DNA of 20,889 nt from Bacteroidota bacterium (GCA_023433265.1 JAEZDR010000173.1:1-20889), one strand, 5' to 3'. Numbered from the stretch's first letter, positions 7,330-15,415 are shown. Notes: generated by a model from the letters alone, not told the origin. Made by a program: numbers and translations.

Positions 7330-7959
7330 TTAGTTACCAGTAGCTTCCTGCACCAATAAAGGACCAGGCTTATATCGTTCATCCGTTACAGAAAGCTTTT
7401 CCAGAAGCGCATGTATGTGCTTCAGGCCTATAATGCGGCTCCACTCAAACGGGCCATAAGGATAATTTGTACCCAACTTCATTGCCGTATCAATTTCCTC
7501 TCTTGTGCTAATGCCATCTTCGAGGCCGAAATATGCCTCGTTTACAATCATTGCTATAATGCGTGGGGCAATCAGGCCGGGTTCATCCGGAGCCCAGGTA
7601 AACTTCCAGCCAAGCATGCCCATTGCTTCCTCTGCCCAATTACGCATCTCGGGGTTGCTACTTGCCAGTTCCAAAATATCCTTTTCAATAAAGCCGTTCC
7701 ACCCGTTAATTCTAACATGGTTTGGGTATTTGAACTCAGTAGTGGTTGTAATAACAGAGTTGGCAAAAACCAGTCTTCCTTTTACAAAGATGTTTCCCCG
7801 TGTATGCTCACTATCGTAACAAAAATCAAAAAACACATCTCCTTCAGCTTCTTCAATTAGTTCGGCGGGTTGATACCACCTAACGTTAAACCCCGGGGGT
7901 ATATTTCGCTTTGAAAACTCCTGCTGATGTGATTCATTACCCCGGACAATTATACGCAT
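7330..7959 (-). CDS. 3-hydroxyacyl-CoA dehydrogenase C-terminal domain protein lacking the NAD motif
   Basis: The C-terminal half (EPGLIAPRIIAMIVNEAYF, then DTAMKLGTNYPYGPFEWS) is the helical dimerisation domain of 3-hydroxyacyl-CoA dehydrogenases. The N-terminal half of about 100 residues is where the Rossmann domain should be, but it starts MRIIVRGNESHQQEF and has no GxGxxG. NAD binding and catalysis are thus doubtful. A longer frame from 8052 would overlap the promoters of the divergent ridA. The ATG at 7959 is chosen because a consensus -7 element (7981-7988) lies just upstream, giving 209 aa. It is 2 bp upstream of tsaB. It may be a non-catalytic CoA-binding protein or a partner subunit; its role is unknown. 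Confidence 0.75.
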   Translation of the reverse strand: MRIIVRGNESHQQEFSKRNIPPGFNVRWYQPAELIEEAEGDVFFDFCYDSEHTRGNIFVKGRLVFANSVITTTTEFKYPNHVRINGWNGFIEKDILELASSNPEMRNWAEEAMGMLGWKFTWAPDEPGLIAPRIIAMIVNEAYFGLEDGISTREEIDTAMKLGTNYPYGPFEWSRIIGLKHIHALLEKLSVTDERYKPGPLLVQEATGN

Positions 7960-7980
7960 GGATACATTTTTAGCTGGCCA

Positions 7981-7988
7981 CAAATGTA
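7981..7988 (-). promoter_or_regulatory. -7 element TACATTTG of the HCDH-like/tsaB operon
   Basis: Minus-strand TACATTTG matches TAnnTTTG exactly. The expected transcription start near 7975 leaves a leader of about 16 nt to the ATG at 7959, which decides against the upstream start at 8052. Confidence 0.45.
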
Positions 7989-8007
7989 AAGAGGTGTAGT
8001 ATAAGAT

Positions 8008-8038
8008 TTTGGTGAATGCCGGAAACTGTTCACTTTTG
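8008..8038 (+). promoter_or_regulatory. ridA promoter, -33 TTTG and -7 CACTTTTG
   Basis: TTTG at 8008-8011 is followed after 19 bp by CACTTTTG (8031-8038), one mismatch from TAnnTTTG. Spacing and a leader of about 15 nt to the ATG at 8058 fit Bacteroidota promoters. Confidence 0.4.
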
Positions 8039-8057
8039 TTAGCCAAATACACCAGTT

Positions 8058-8444
8058 ATGAGCAAATTGATAGTGAATACCGAGAAAGCCCCTGCACCCA
8101 TTGGCCCTTACAACCAGTGTATAAAAACCGATACACTTGCTTTTGTTAGTGGCCAGATACCAATGGATCCCGAAACCAATGAGATTGTTACGGGGGGTAT
8201 TAAGGCTGAAGCCCACCAGGTAATGAAGAACCTGAAAGCTATACTCGAAGAGGCCAAACTTACCCTCGACCACGTAGTAAAAAGCACCATCTTCCTTTCA
8301 GATATGAGTCATTTCGCTGATGTGAACGAAGTGTATGGCAGTTACTTCAATGGGGATTACCCTGCAAGGGAGACGGTAGCTGTGAAAGGATTGCCCAAGG
8401 GTGTAAATGTGGAGATTAGTGTGATAGCCACCATCAGCCGATAA
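8058..8444 (+). CDS. ridA: RidA family reactive intermediate/imine deaminase
   Basis: This 128-aa protein covers the whole YjgF/RidA family. The N-terminus has APAPIGPYNQ, the middle has FVSGQIPMDP and VVKSTIFLSDM, and the C-terminus has PARETVAVKGLPKG. The Arg of that motif is the substrate-carboxylate ligand of active RidA (Arg105 in the E. coli type) and is present. RidA is a trimeric cytoplasmic enzyme that hydrolyses enamine/imine intermediates such as 2-aminoacrylate released by PLP enzymes. It is transcribed divergently from the HCDH-like/tsaB pair. The following lipoprotein gene starts 81 bp downstream on the same strand. Confidence 0.95.
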   Translation: MSKLIVNTEKAPAPIGPYNQCIKTDTLAFVSGQIPMDPETNEIVTGGIKAEAHQVMKNLKAILEEAKLTLDHVVKSTIFLSDMSHFADVNEVYGSYFNGDYPARETVAVKGLPKGVNVEISVIATISR

Positions 8445-8525
8445 ACTCTTTTTTTAAAATTATTTGCATTGGTGTTAAACTCTTGTTAGCCCAAGGCGTC
8501 AATAATTGCAATTAAACAAATAACA

Positions 8526-9455
8526 ATGAAGCCCAAACTATTCTTACTGCTGGCATTTTCTGCTGCGCTGGCACTTACTTCCTGTAAAAAAGAATCAGAT
8601 AAAAACCCTCCTGCTGTTACAGAAGCTGAAGAGTTGACTGCAACCAGCGATGATCAACAAAAGTTCTCTACCGATATGGACGAAATTGATAACGACATCA
8701 ATAACGCCGTTGACGATTACGCTATTATTGTAGGGAAAACTGCTCAGCCTGCTGCTGCACTTTGCAACGCCACCGTAACCATCGATACGATGGGTACAAC
8801 CCGTAAGGTTACTATAACCTACAACGGGAACAACTGCCAAAATTCAAGGAGCAGAACGGGCGTGGTAACCATCAGTATTCCGGCCACACAACGATGGAAG
8901 AATGCAGGCGCTAAGCTTACTGTAAGCTTCCAAAACCTTAAAATCACCCGTCTAGCTGACAACAAGGCTATCACCATCAATGGTGTAAAACAGATAACCA
9001 ATGTAAGTGGTGGCCGTGTGATTCATGCAGTAAACTCAACCGTTATTCATGATGTAGACAGCGATAGCATGACACTTACCTTCGATAACAACACCCAGCG
9101 TTACTGGAAAATTGCAAAACGCAGGACTTTTACCTATAACAACGGGCTGGTAATAGAAGTTACAGGTAAGCATACGATTGGCAACACCTCCGGCGTGGCT
9201 GAGTGGGGAACAAACAGGTTTGGAAATCCATTCCACACCGCCATTGTTGCCCCTATGACGGTTAGGCAGAGCTGCGCTTTCAGACTTACTTCCGGACAGG
9301 TTAAACATACTCATGGGCCTAAAGTGGTAACTACCACTTTTGGATTGAATGCACAGGGCCTTCCCACCGCCTGCCAGCAAGGCACCCCTTTCTATATGAA
9401 GATAGAATGGACGGGGCCTAATGGCAACGTTATAAGCCATCTGAAACCTTATTAA
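8526..9455 (+). CDS. SPII lipoprotein, unknown function
   Basis: This 309-aa protein starts with a Lys-bearing hydrophobic leader and the lipobox L-T-S-C at residues 17-20, then K-K-E-S-D. The next 50 residues are acidic (DMDEIDNDINNAVDDY), a probable linker. The rest, about 230 residues, is Thr/Asn-rich with alternating polar and hydrophobic positions, as in a surface-exposed beta-structure. Three Cys in the C-terminal part and two near residue 80-105 could form disulfides. Similar Chitinophagaceae lipoproteins exist by general recall, but none has a known role. A strong terminator follows 20 bp after the stop. No consensus -7 was found upstream of the ATG. Confidence 0.8.
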   Translation: MKPKLFLLLAFSAALALTSCKKESDKNPPAVTEAEELTATSDDQQKFSTDMDEIDNDINNAVDDYAIIVGKTAQPAAALCNATVTIDTMGTTRKVTITYNGNNCQNSRSRTGVVTISIPATQRWKNAGAKLTVSFQNLKITRLADNKAITINGVKQITNVSGGRVIHAVNSTVIHDVDSDSMTLTFDNNTQRYWKIAKRRTFTYNNGLVIEVTGKHTIGNTSGVAEWGTNRFGNPFHTAIVAPMTVRQSCAFRLTSGQVKHTHGPKVVTTTFGLNAQGLPTACQQGTPFYMKIEWTGPNGNVISHLKPY

Positions 9456-9475
9456 TCAGCACTACTTGCTTAGTT

Positions 9476-9505
9476 AAAAGGCTGCATCGCAAGATGCGGC
9501 CTTTT
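9476..9505. terminator. Bidirectional intrinsic terminator between convergent genes
   Basis: A 13-bp stem (9476-9488 with 9493-9505, one T-G pair) closes a GCAA tetraloop. The plus strand continues with TTTTCTTT overlapping the end, and the minus strand ends in AAGG-CCTTTT-like tails. It separates the plus-strand lipoprotein (stop 9455) from the minus-strand Fe-S protein (stop 9522). Confidence 0.85.
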
Positions 9506-9521
9506 CTTTCATAAGAGATAG

Positions 9522-10241
9522 CTACCAGCCGCTCGCAAGTACATCGGCAAGGTGCATAAACTTCAAAGGCTTGCTTCTGAAGCGAGCCCGCCCTTCAATA
9601 TGCATGAGGCAGCTCATGTCTGTGCTTATAACCACCTCTGCTTCCGTTGCCGAAGCATTGTCTATTTTTTGGTCGGCCATGGCAATGCTGATAGGCTCAA
9701 ACTTAACAGAGAACGTGCCGCCAAAGCCGCAACAGGTTTCGTTGTCCTGCATTTCCACCAGCTGCAGGCCTTGTACATTAGCTAGTAATAAGCGCGGCTC
9801 TGTTTTTACCCCACACTCACGCAACGCGGCGCAACTATCGTGGTAAGTAGCTTTTCCATTAAACGTAGCGCCAAAATCAGTGTAGTTGAGTTTATGCACG
9901 AGGAAGTGGCTGAGTTCAAATATCCTTCCTGCCACCTCATTAGCTTCATCTAGTTGGTTGTGACCTTTGAATAGTTCCTTGAAGTAGTTTTTTACAAAGC
10001 CTGTACAACTGCCACTTGGACCTACGATATATCCGTCGCCCTTAAAATCGTTGATGAATTTGTTGCATACATCTCTTGCCTCACCCCTGAAACCGGCATT
10101 AAATGCAGGCTGCCCGCAACAGGTTTGCTGGGGATTGTATTGTACCCTACAACCAGCCTTTTCTAAAACCTTGATGGTATTGAAAGCCACCTGCGGGTAC
10201 AAGTGATCGATAAAACAGGGAACAAAAAGTAGAACGTTCAT
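9522..10241 (-). CDS. LutA/YkgE-type (Fe-S)-binding protein with two CCG domains
   Basis: This 239-aa protein starts at the ATG at 10241 (MNVLLFVPCFIDHLYPQ). An in-frame start at 10280 would add 13 residues and is not preferred. The first CCG domain has PCFID and QTCCGQPAFNAG, then GPSGSCTGFV. The second has YHDSCAALRE, ETCCGFGGTFSVK and STDMSCLMH. These are the paired cysteine motifs of PF02754, found in LutA and in heterodisulfide reductase and glycolate oxidase subunits. LutA acts with LutB and LutC in cytoplasmic L-lactate oxidation. Neither partner gene is nearby, so the role may differ. It lies 54 bp downstream of ribH on the same strand. Confidence 0.85.
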   Translation of the reverse strand: MNVLLFVPCFIDHLYPQVAFNTIKVLEKAGCRVQYNPQQTCCGQPAFNAGFRGEARDVCNKFINDFKGDGYIVGPSGSCTGFVKNYFKELFKGHNQLDEANEVAGRIFELSHFLVHKLNYTDFGATFNGKATYHDSCAALRECGVKTEPRLLLANVQGLQLVEMQDNETCCGFGGTFSVKFEPISIAMADQKIDNASATEAEVVISTDMSCLMHIEGRARFRSKPLKFMHLADVLASGW

Positions 10242-10295
10242 TATTATTATCAAAAGAAGATCCCGGAACACCCTGCGCAAACAACGAGCACCAGG

Positions 10296-10778
10296 CTAGT
10301 GATTGATTAAGCGGTTGAAATGGATCATTTTAATGGCAGTAAGCCCCGCCTCTTCACCTTTATGCCCATGCGTACCGCCCAGCCTGGCTTTCGCTTGCTC
10401 TACAGAGTTTACGGTCAGTACCCCAAATATCACCGGCACATCCAGTTTGCAATTCAACATAGTAACTCCATCGGTCACACTGCGGCACACATAGTCAAAG
10501 TGGGGTGTATCGCCCCTAACTACAGCCCCCAGGGCTATGAAAGCAGAAGTAGCGGGCCTGTTAACCTTATGAAATGCATTGATGGCAAAAGTGATTTCTA
10601 CAGCACCCGGTACCACGAAGGTTTTATGTTTGATGCCGGCATTGTCCAGCACCCTGATTGCACCTGCCTCCAGTTCATTGGTTATTTCGGCATTCCATTC
10701 AGTCTTAATGATAACAACAAAGGCATCCTTTAGTTTAGGGATGCCTTCGTTTAAAGAGGTATTTCCAATGCTAGCCAT
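10296..10778 (-). CDS. ribH: 6,7-dimethyl-8-ribityllumazine synthase (RibH)
   Basis: This 160-aa protein has the lumazine synthase layout. FVVIIKTEWNAEIT contains the substrate-binding aromatic residue, FVVPGAVEITFAI is the 'PGA-E' motif, and GAVVRGDTPHFDYVCRSV contains the catalytic His. The C-terminus has NSVEQAKARLGGTHGHKGEEA. It condenses 5-amino-6-ribitylaminouracil with 3,4-dihydroxybutanone 4-phosphate, the penultimate step of riboflavin synthesis, in the cytoplasm. The start overlaps the stop of the upstream TPR gene by one base (TAATG), indicating translational coupling. Other rib genes are not in the window. Confidence 0.95.
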   Translation of the reverse strand: MASIGNTSLNEGIPKLKDAFVVIIKTEWNAEITNELEAGAIRVLDNAGIKHKTFVVPGAVEITFAINAFHKVNRPATSAFIALGAVVRGDTPHFDYVCRSVTDGVTMLNCKLDVPVIFGVLTVNSVEQAKARLGGTHGHKGEEAGLTAIKMIHFNRLINH

Positions 10779-11470
10779 TATTCAATAGTAAATTCGTTTT
10801 CCTGAACTTCCAGGCGGTAAAGATACTTGTCGGCAAGGTATCCCTTATCTGTTTTTGGAAAACGAGTCTTCAATTCTTTATATAAGGTTACCGCTTCCTT
10901 ATTCTTACCCATTGTTTCGCTTAGCAATGCAGCGCGGTATAAAAACTCGGAGCTGTTGAACTCATCCTCTTCAAATGTTTTGGCAGCTTTAGTATAGGCT
11001 TCCACAGCCTCATCTTTCTTACCTGCTTCGCTATAGGCATCGCCCAAAGCTCCGTAAGCCATCATCTGTATTTGTTTAGACGATGTGCTGAAGTTCTTGA
11101 GCTGCTCGGCTGCTTTATTGAACTCACCTAATTTAAGGTATGAAATACCTGCATAGTATTTTGCAAGGTTTGATTCTTTTGTACCACCATAATTATTAAT
11201 AATATACAAGAAGCCTTTATACTGGCCGTCGCCATTCAGCGCAAGCTTAAAAGAGTCTTGTGCAAAGTACTGCTCGGCTTTGAACATGCTGTTAGCAGCT
11301 TGCTCACTCTTAGGCTTCACAATAAAGTTCTGGTAGGCGAGCCATCCGCCAACTACTAAAAGGATTCCTCCAAGAATATACGTGAGGGTTTTGCCATTCC
11401 TGTTCCAAAAGCTCTGAACTTTTTCCAGGGCTTCGTTTCTTTCCACTACAGGTGCTTGCTTTTCTGCCAT
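10778..11470 (-). CDS. Membrane-anchored TPR protein (YfgM-like)
   Basis: This 230-aa protein has a short charged cytoplasmic N-terminus of about 25 residues, one transmembrane helix near residues 29-48 (LTYILGGILLVVGGWLAYQ), and a long helical C-terminal part. That part shows TPR signatures such as AKYYAGISYLKLGEFNKAAEQL and AYGALGDAYSEAGKKDEAVEAY, so the TPR domain is periplasmic. The plan matches YfgM-type ancillary proteins that assist periplasmic chaperones. It lies 35 bp downstream of pdhA and its stop overlaps ribH. A weak -7-like TAACTTTC lies at 11485-11492. No motif links it to riboflavin or pyruvate metabolism, so the neighbourhood may be only positional. Confidence 0.75.
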   Translation of the reverse strand: MAEKQAPVVERNEALEKVQSFWNRNGKTLTYILGGILLVVGGWLAYQNFIVKPKSEQAANSMFKAEQYFAQDSFKLALNGDGQYKGFLYIINNYGGTKESNLAKYYAGISYLKLGEFNKAAEQLKNFSTSSKQIQMMAYGALGDAYSEAGKKDEAVEAYTKAAKTFEEDEFNSSEFLYRAALLSETMGKNKEAVTLYKELKTRFPKTDKGYLADKYLYRLEVQENEFTIE

Positions 11471-11505
11471 AAAATATTTAATAAGAAAGTTAGGGGTTGA
11501 GGGTA

Positions 11506-12501
11506 CTAGTCAACTATAAAAGGGTAATTTTTATCGATATAAACGTCTTGCAATACTTCGTTGTCATCAGGCCAGGGGCTTTCCTCAGCAAAACGCACCG
11601 ACTCATCCACAATTGCATTGATACGATTGTCGATAGCCTTAATTTCTTCGTCCGTTGCAAACTTGTTCTTTTTGATGGTCTCGAGAACCATGGCGATAGG
11701 GTCTTTTGCCTTGTATTCTTCTACCTCGTCCTTGCTCCTGTATTTCTGCGGGTCGCTAATGGAGTGACCTTTATACCGGTAGGTTTTCAGTTCAAGTAAT
11801 GTGGGGCCGCCACCTTCTCTACCCCGTTTCACAGCTCTTGCTATGGCATCGTGAACGCTTTCAGGGTGCATACCGTCAGCCATATCAGCTGGCATGTCGT
11901 AGGCGTCGCCTAATTTATATATGTCAATTACGTTTGAAGTACGTCCTATAGAGGTACCCATCGCGTAGTTATTATTTTCGCAAATGAAGATAACCGGAAG
12001 CTTCCAGAGCATAGCAAGGTTAAAGGTTTCGTGAAGCATTCCCTGCCGGGCAGCTCCATCACCAAAAAAAGTCAGCACTACGTTATCGGTGCCTTTATAT
12101 TTTTCAGCAAAAGCCAAACCTGCACCCGTACCTATTTGTGCACCTACAATTCCATGTCCTCCAAAGAATTTGTTTTTCACATCAAAGAAGTGCATGCTGC
12201 CACCCTTACCCTTCGCACATCCTGTTGCTTTACCATATAGTTCGGCCATACAGGCATTGGGACTTGTGCCTTTTGCAAGTGCAAAACCATGATCGCGGTA
12301 GGCCGTAATAAAAGGATCATCGGGCCTTGTAGCTGTCATACAACCTGCAGCTATAGCTTCCTGCCCTACATAGGCATGAAAGAAACCCCTTATCTTACCT
12401 GCCATCTTGTACATTTCTTCGGCCTTTAATTCAAACTGCCGGATGAGCTGCATCAGCTCGTACCAATACATGTAGGTTTCTTTAGAAAAGCGTGTTGCCA
12501 C
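11506..12501 (-). CDS. pdhA: Pyruvate dehydrogenase E1 component subunit alpha
   Basis: This 331-aa protein is the expected size for bacterial PDH E1-alpha. GFFHAYVGQEAIAAG lies near residues 39-53. The thiamine diphosphate motif GDGAARQGMLHETFNLA and its NN end (FICENNNYAMGTS) follow, then TYRYKGHSISDP with the conserved phosphorylation-loop residues. It decarboxylates pyruvate with E1-beta, feeding acetyl-CoA to the TCA cycle. The gene starts at GTG (12501), because no in-frame ATG precedes it and the next Met is at residue 11, after residues conserved in the family. A perfect -7 element lies 20 bp upstream. The beta-subunit gene is not in the window. Confidence 0.95.
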   Translation of the reverse strand: MATRFSKETYMYWYELMQLIRQFELKAEEMYKMAGKIRGFFHAYVGQEAIAAGCMTATRPDDPFITAYRDHGFALAKGTSPNACMAELYGKATGCAKGKGGSMHFFDVKNKFFGGHGIVGAQIGTGAGLAFAEKYKGTDNVVLTFFGDGAARQGMLHETFNLAMLWKLPVIFICENNNYAMGTSIGRTSNVIDIYKLGDAYDMPADMADGMHPESVHDAIARAVKRGREGGGPTLLELKTYRYKGHSISDPQKYRSKDEVEEYKAKDPIAMVLETIKKNKFATDEEIKAIDNRINAIVDESVRFAEESPWPDDNEVLQDVYIDKNYPFIVD

Positions 12502-12521
12502 TATGGAAAAAATTTGAGCGG

Positions 12522-12529
12522 CAAATATA
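12522..12529 (-). promoter_or_regulatory. -7 element TATATTTG of pdhA
   Basis: Minus-strand TATATTTG matches TAnnTTTG exactly, 20 bp upstream of the GTG start at 12501. This supports the GTG as the true start and a leader of about 15 nt. No -33 TTG was seen at the usual distance. Confidence 0.5.
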
Positions 12530-12622
12530 GTGAAGTGAGAGGGTAAAGTGAAAAGAGAACAAGCAAATTAAAGAAGAAGAATTATTACCCCGCGTTGAAG
12601 GCATAATTCGTTGATTGTAAAC

Positions 12623-12656
12623 AGCAAGGCCGCCCCTATAATGGGGCGGCCTTGCT
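12623..12656 (-). terminator. Strong intrinsic terminator after the T9SS protein gene
   Basis: AGCAAGGCCGCCCC (12623-12636) pairs perfectly with the complement at 12643-12656 across a 6-base loop. The 14-bp stem is very GC-rich. On the minus strand it is followed by GTTTAC, on the plus strand by ATAAAAATG. It lies 18 bp past the stop of the gene at 12674-13792. Because it also precedes pdhA, it insulates that promoter. Confidence 0.8.
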
Positions 12657-12673
12657 ATAAAAATGATAAAAAG

Positions 12674-13792
12674 TTATTCTACAACGATATTCTTCACAAT
12701 GCCGGTAGCGCCACCCTTCACTTGTAAGCGGTAGATGCCCTTAGCAATGCCAGCAGGCAATTGGATGCTGCGTGAACTAAAGCCACCATCGTTTACGATG
12801 GATCCGGTATATATCACCTGGCCGTTATTGTTATATACTGCCACGCTGTAAACACCTTTTTCAAGATTGCTTAATTGTAACCTCACCAACCCGTCCCGAA
12901 CAGGGTTAGGCGTAACGGTAACATCTGCATTTCTTGTGATGGCATTCACCATTACTACTGCACTATACATAAACTTACCATCGTTATCGATGGCTTTGAT
13001 TCGATAATATACTACCTGTTTTACCGGAGTGTTGTCAATCCAGTTGTAAGCTCCGGCATTGTTAGCTTCTACAGTACCAACTGCTTTAAACTCTTTTCCG
13101 TCAGCAGACCTTTCGATTGCATAAGCAGCAGTGTTTACTTCAGAAGCTATGTTCCAGGTAAGCTTAACCATATTGTTTGTATAGGCAGCATTAACCGAAG
13201 TAAACTGTACTGGGGTAATTACGCTTGTGCTAGTCATAGTTACGCTGTCGATATCAGTGTCAGTACCACCACGAGCCAACAACTTAATTCTTTTTGCATT
13301 CGGATCGTTTACTACTACTGTTTGAAATTCGCAGGCAGTGTTCGTATTGTTGAATGTTTCAACAAACACCCAGTTTGTTGTGGTGGCAAGGGTGTCGGTT
13401 GTTTTATAAACGTTGATACGCCTACTTGATCTTCCATTGTACCAGGATACCGTATTAATACCATGGTTACCCACCGGTGTTACCACAAAAGCCGAGTCTG
13501 CAGATGTTAATCCCGCATTTGCAAGATTAGCGAATCGCAGGTGCGAGAAACCCCCTGTTTGCGTAGTGCAGGATCCTGTAGGTCCATTGGAACGATATCC
13601 ACCGAAGCTGTACCAGGTTCCAGAATTGTTTTGGTAAAAATATTGACCGGGTACGGCAGCTCCTGCTGATGATGGTAGTTCACCTTCACCTTCATTGAAA
13701 CCTTCCCTAAAATATACATTCTGAGCAGACGCTGTTGCTGCAGAAATAGCTACGAACAGGAAGGCGGTAAAAATGCGTAAAAGTCTTTTCAT
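12674..13792 (-). CDS. Secreted T9SS type A sorting domain protein
   Basis: This 372-aa protein has a signal peptide (MKRLLRIFTAFLFVAIS, cut after A-S-A-Q). Residues 25-190 form a beta-rich N-terminal region with two Cys and a discoidin/lectin-like pattern (FVETFNNTNTACEF, RIKLLARGGTDTDIDSV); the family is unsure. Residues about 195-290 resemble a fibronectin-type III domain (VNAAYTNNMVKLTWNI, AIERSADGKEF, YYRIKAIDNDGK). The last 80 residues are a T9SS C-terminal sorting domain (VTPNPVRDGLVRL, then GQVIYTG, KGIYRLQVKGG). It should cross the outer membrane through T9SS and stay on the cell surface or be released. The cargo role is unknown. A weak -7-like TAACTTTA lies at 13822-13829, and a strong terminator follows. 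Confidence 0.85.
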   Translation of the reverse strand: MKRLLRIFTAFLFVAISAATASAQNVYFREGFNEGEGELPSSAGAAVPGQYFYQNNSGTWYSFGGYRSNGPTGSCTTQTGGFSHLRFANLANAGLTSADSAFVVTPVGNHGINTVSWYNGRSSRRINVYKTTDTLATTTNWVFVETFNNTNTACEFQTVVVNDPNAKRIKLLARGGTDTDIDSVTMTSTSVITPVQFTSVNAAYTNNMVKLTWNIASEVNTAAYAIERSADGKEFKAVGTVEANNAGAYNWIDNTPVKQVVYYRIKAIDNDGKFMYSAVVMVNAITRNADVTVTPNPVRDGLVRLQLSNLEKGVYSVAVYNNNGQVIYTGSIVNDGGFSSRSIQLPAGIAKGIYRLQVKGGATGIVKNIVVE

Positions 13793-13932
13793 ATTTGATA
13801 AGCTGGTTTTAGATGAAGCAATAAAGTTATTTTAATATCAGTTGCGGCTTTTGCAGCCTTCAATCTATTCTACGCAAACGATACCGCAAATCACCTGTGT
13901 ATAACCCTAAAGCCAAGGGAGTATATCAGACC

Positions 13933-14667
13933 TTATACCTCAAACATATAGTACTGCATGCCAGCTTTTTGAAGCACTGGTTTTGCCACATTGAACACCT
14001 TGACGCCCTCAGCGGTTTGTCCTTCAATGCAGCCTACATGTGCATGCCCGTGAAAAGCAGCCGCCACCTGCCTGCGGGCCAGCGGTTCAGCTAGGCGGGA
14101 GCATCCAAGAAACGGGAATATAGCTTCCGGTTCGCCAACTACGGTATCCCGTACAGGCGAATAATGCATTACCGCTATCTTCTTCAACCCTTCATGATCC
14201 TGGTCTAGCCTGGCAAGCGCCCTATCCAGCCTTAAAGCTTCATCCACTGCCTCCTGTACAAATGCTTTCATAGCTCCCTCCCCAAACATGGAAAGCATGT
14301 GGTTATCAAACCCTCCACCAAAACCTTTTACGCCTGCAAAGCCCACATTACCAATTATGACAGCTTCCCCATCCAGTAAATGGACGTTCTCTGTCTGCAC
14401 CATTTGCCTGATGAGCTTATGCCTGCCTTTTTCAAAGTCATGGTTGCCCAAAACTGCTACTACCGGTATAGTGCAAGACCTCAATTCTTCCGCTAATACC
14501 TGTGCTTCACTTTCGTCACCTGTGTCAGTTAGGTCGCCGCAAATAAGCAGCACATCGGCCTGTCGGCTTACCTCTTTAAAGTATTCGGCCCATTTTCCTT
14601 TTTCACTTTCGCGCACATGAATGTCGGCAACAGCAGCAATTCTCATCCTGGTGGTTTCTTCGTTCAT
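13933..14667 (-). CDS. Calcineurin-like metallophosphoesterase
   Basis: This 244-aa protein carries the metal-binding motifs of the class: Asp15-x-His17 (VADIH), Gly44-Asp45 (LLICGDLTD), Gly-Asn75-His76-Asp (LGNHD), a later His (VMHYSP), and G-H-A-H near residues 205-208 (AAFHGHAHVG). All five motifs are present, so it is probably active with a di-metal centre. The substrate cannot be told; the cytoplasmic CpdA-like shape allows cyclic nucleotides, phosphodiesters or nucleic acids. The gene starts 4 bp after the stop of the nucleotidyltransferase gene, so they form one transcript. An internal ATG at 14646 is a possible start but leaves less N-terminal sequence. Confidence 0.85.
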   Translation of the reverse strand: MNEETTRMRIAAVADIHVRESEKGKWAEYFKEVSRQADVLLICGDLTDTGDESEAQVLAEELRSCTIPVVAVLGNHDFEKGRHKLIRQMVQTENVHLLDGEAVIIGNVGFAGVKGFGGGFDNHMLSMFGEGAMKAFVQEAVDEALRLDRALARLDQDHEGLKKIAVMHYSPVRDTVVGEPEAIFPFLGCSRLAEPLARRQVAAAFHGHAHVGCIEGQTAEGVKVFNVAKPVLQKAGMQYYMFEV

Positions 14668-14671
14668 TCCG

Positions 14672-15415
14672 TTATACAGTTTTTATTGTGCAAACTTTGT
14701 AATCCCATTCTTTGATATCAACAGCATACTGCGTTTGATCTATAACCGGGCCCCTGCATACTTTTTCCATCGGCGGCGGAATTTCATACTGCTCATGTGC
14801 CCTGCGCATCAATTCGTCAAAAAGCCACTGCGGAATGATATCGCGGTACTCAGAAGGGTATACAAACTGAAATGATAGTATCTGCATTAGCAGAATATGC
14901 CAGTGTGGATCGAGCCTAAACAATATACGTTTCCAATCAAGGTGCTTACCGTAACGGAGAAGTATATGGTTTACATCAGCACCGTCGAAGCGCTCCCTGT
15001 TCTGAACATAAATTTTGCACCATACCAATTCCTCAGGCGGGATCATTTTTACTGTGTGACCCAGGAACTCTGCAGTCACAGCATGTTCGTACCAACTGTC
15101 ATCTACCGTACAAATGTTATTTACAGTATCAAAAATTATATCAATGAAGTAATCGCCATGGTGCACTTTCGCAAGCCACCGGGCATCATATACCTCAGTC
15201 TTGTATCCTTTTTCTGCAAAGTACTTCAACAGCAGCGGGTACTCGCTAGGCTTACAGAAAATGTCCAAATCCTTTGTGTCGCGATAGATACCTGTATAAT
15301 GAAAAAGAGCGAAACCTCCGCCCAACATGAAGTTTACCTTTGAATCAATCAGATACTGTAAAGCTTCTCTATAAAACTCATTTGCCTCTCTCTTTTGCTC
15401 TTCCGTTGCTATCAT
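14672..15415 (-). CDS. Nucleotidyltransferase-fold protein (AbiEii/DUF2204-like)
   Basis: This 247-aa protein has the nucleotidyltransferase signature: GGGFALFHYTG near residues 32-42 and KDLDIFCKP with Asp49 and Asp51, and a third acidic position in DYFIDIIFD near residue 90. This is the pol-beta type catalytic core, as in AbiEii toxins and uncharacterised NTases of the DUF2204 kind. The C-terminal part (about 140-247) has aromatic residues such as WKRILFRLDPHWHILLMQ and no recognised domain. The gene opens a two-gene operon with a phosphoesterase 4 bp downstream. A -7-like TTCTTTTG lies upstream of the ATG. No AbiEi-type antitoxin is adjacent. Nucleotide transfer is likely; the substrate is unknown. 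Confidence 0.7.
   Translation of the reverse strand: MIATEEQKREANEFYREALQYLIDSKVNFMLGGGFALFHYTGIYRDTKDLDIFCKPSEYPLLLKYFAEKGYKTEVYDARWLAKVHHGDYFIDIIFDTVNNICTVDDSWYEHAVTAEFLGHTVKMIPPEELVWCKIYVQNRERFDGADVNHILLRYGKHLDWKRILFRLDPHWHILLMQILSFQFVYPSEYRDIIPQWLFDELMRRAHEQYEIPPPMEKVCRGPVIDQTQYAVDIKEWDYKVCTIKTV

Noticed and set aside
14897..15343. 148-codon plus-strand frame opposite the nucleotidyltransferase gene
   Set aside because: Antisense shadow of a gene with clear catalytic motifs.
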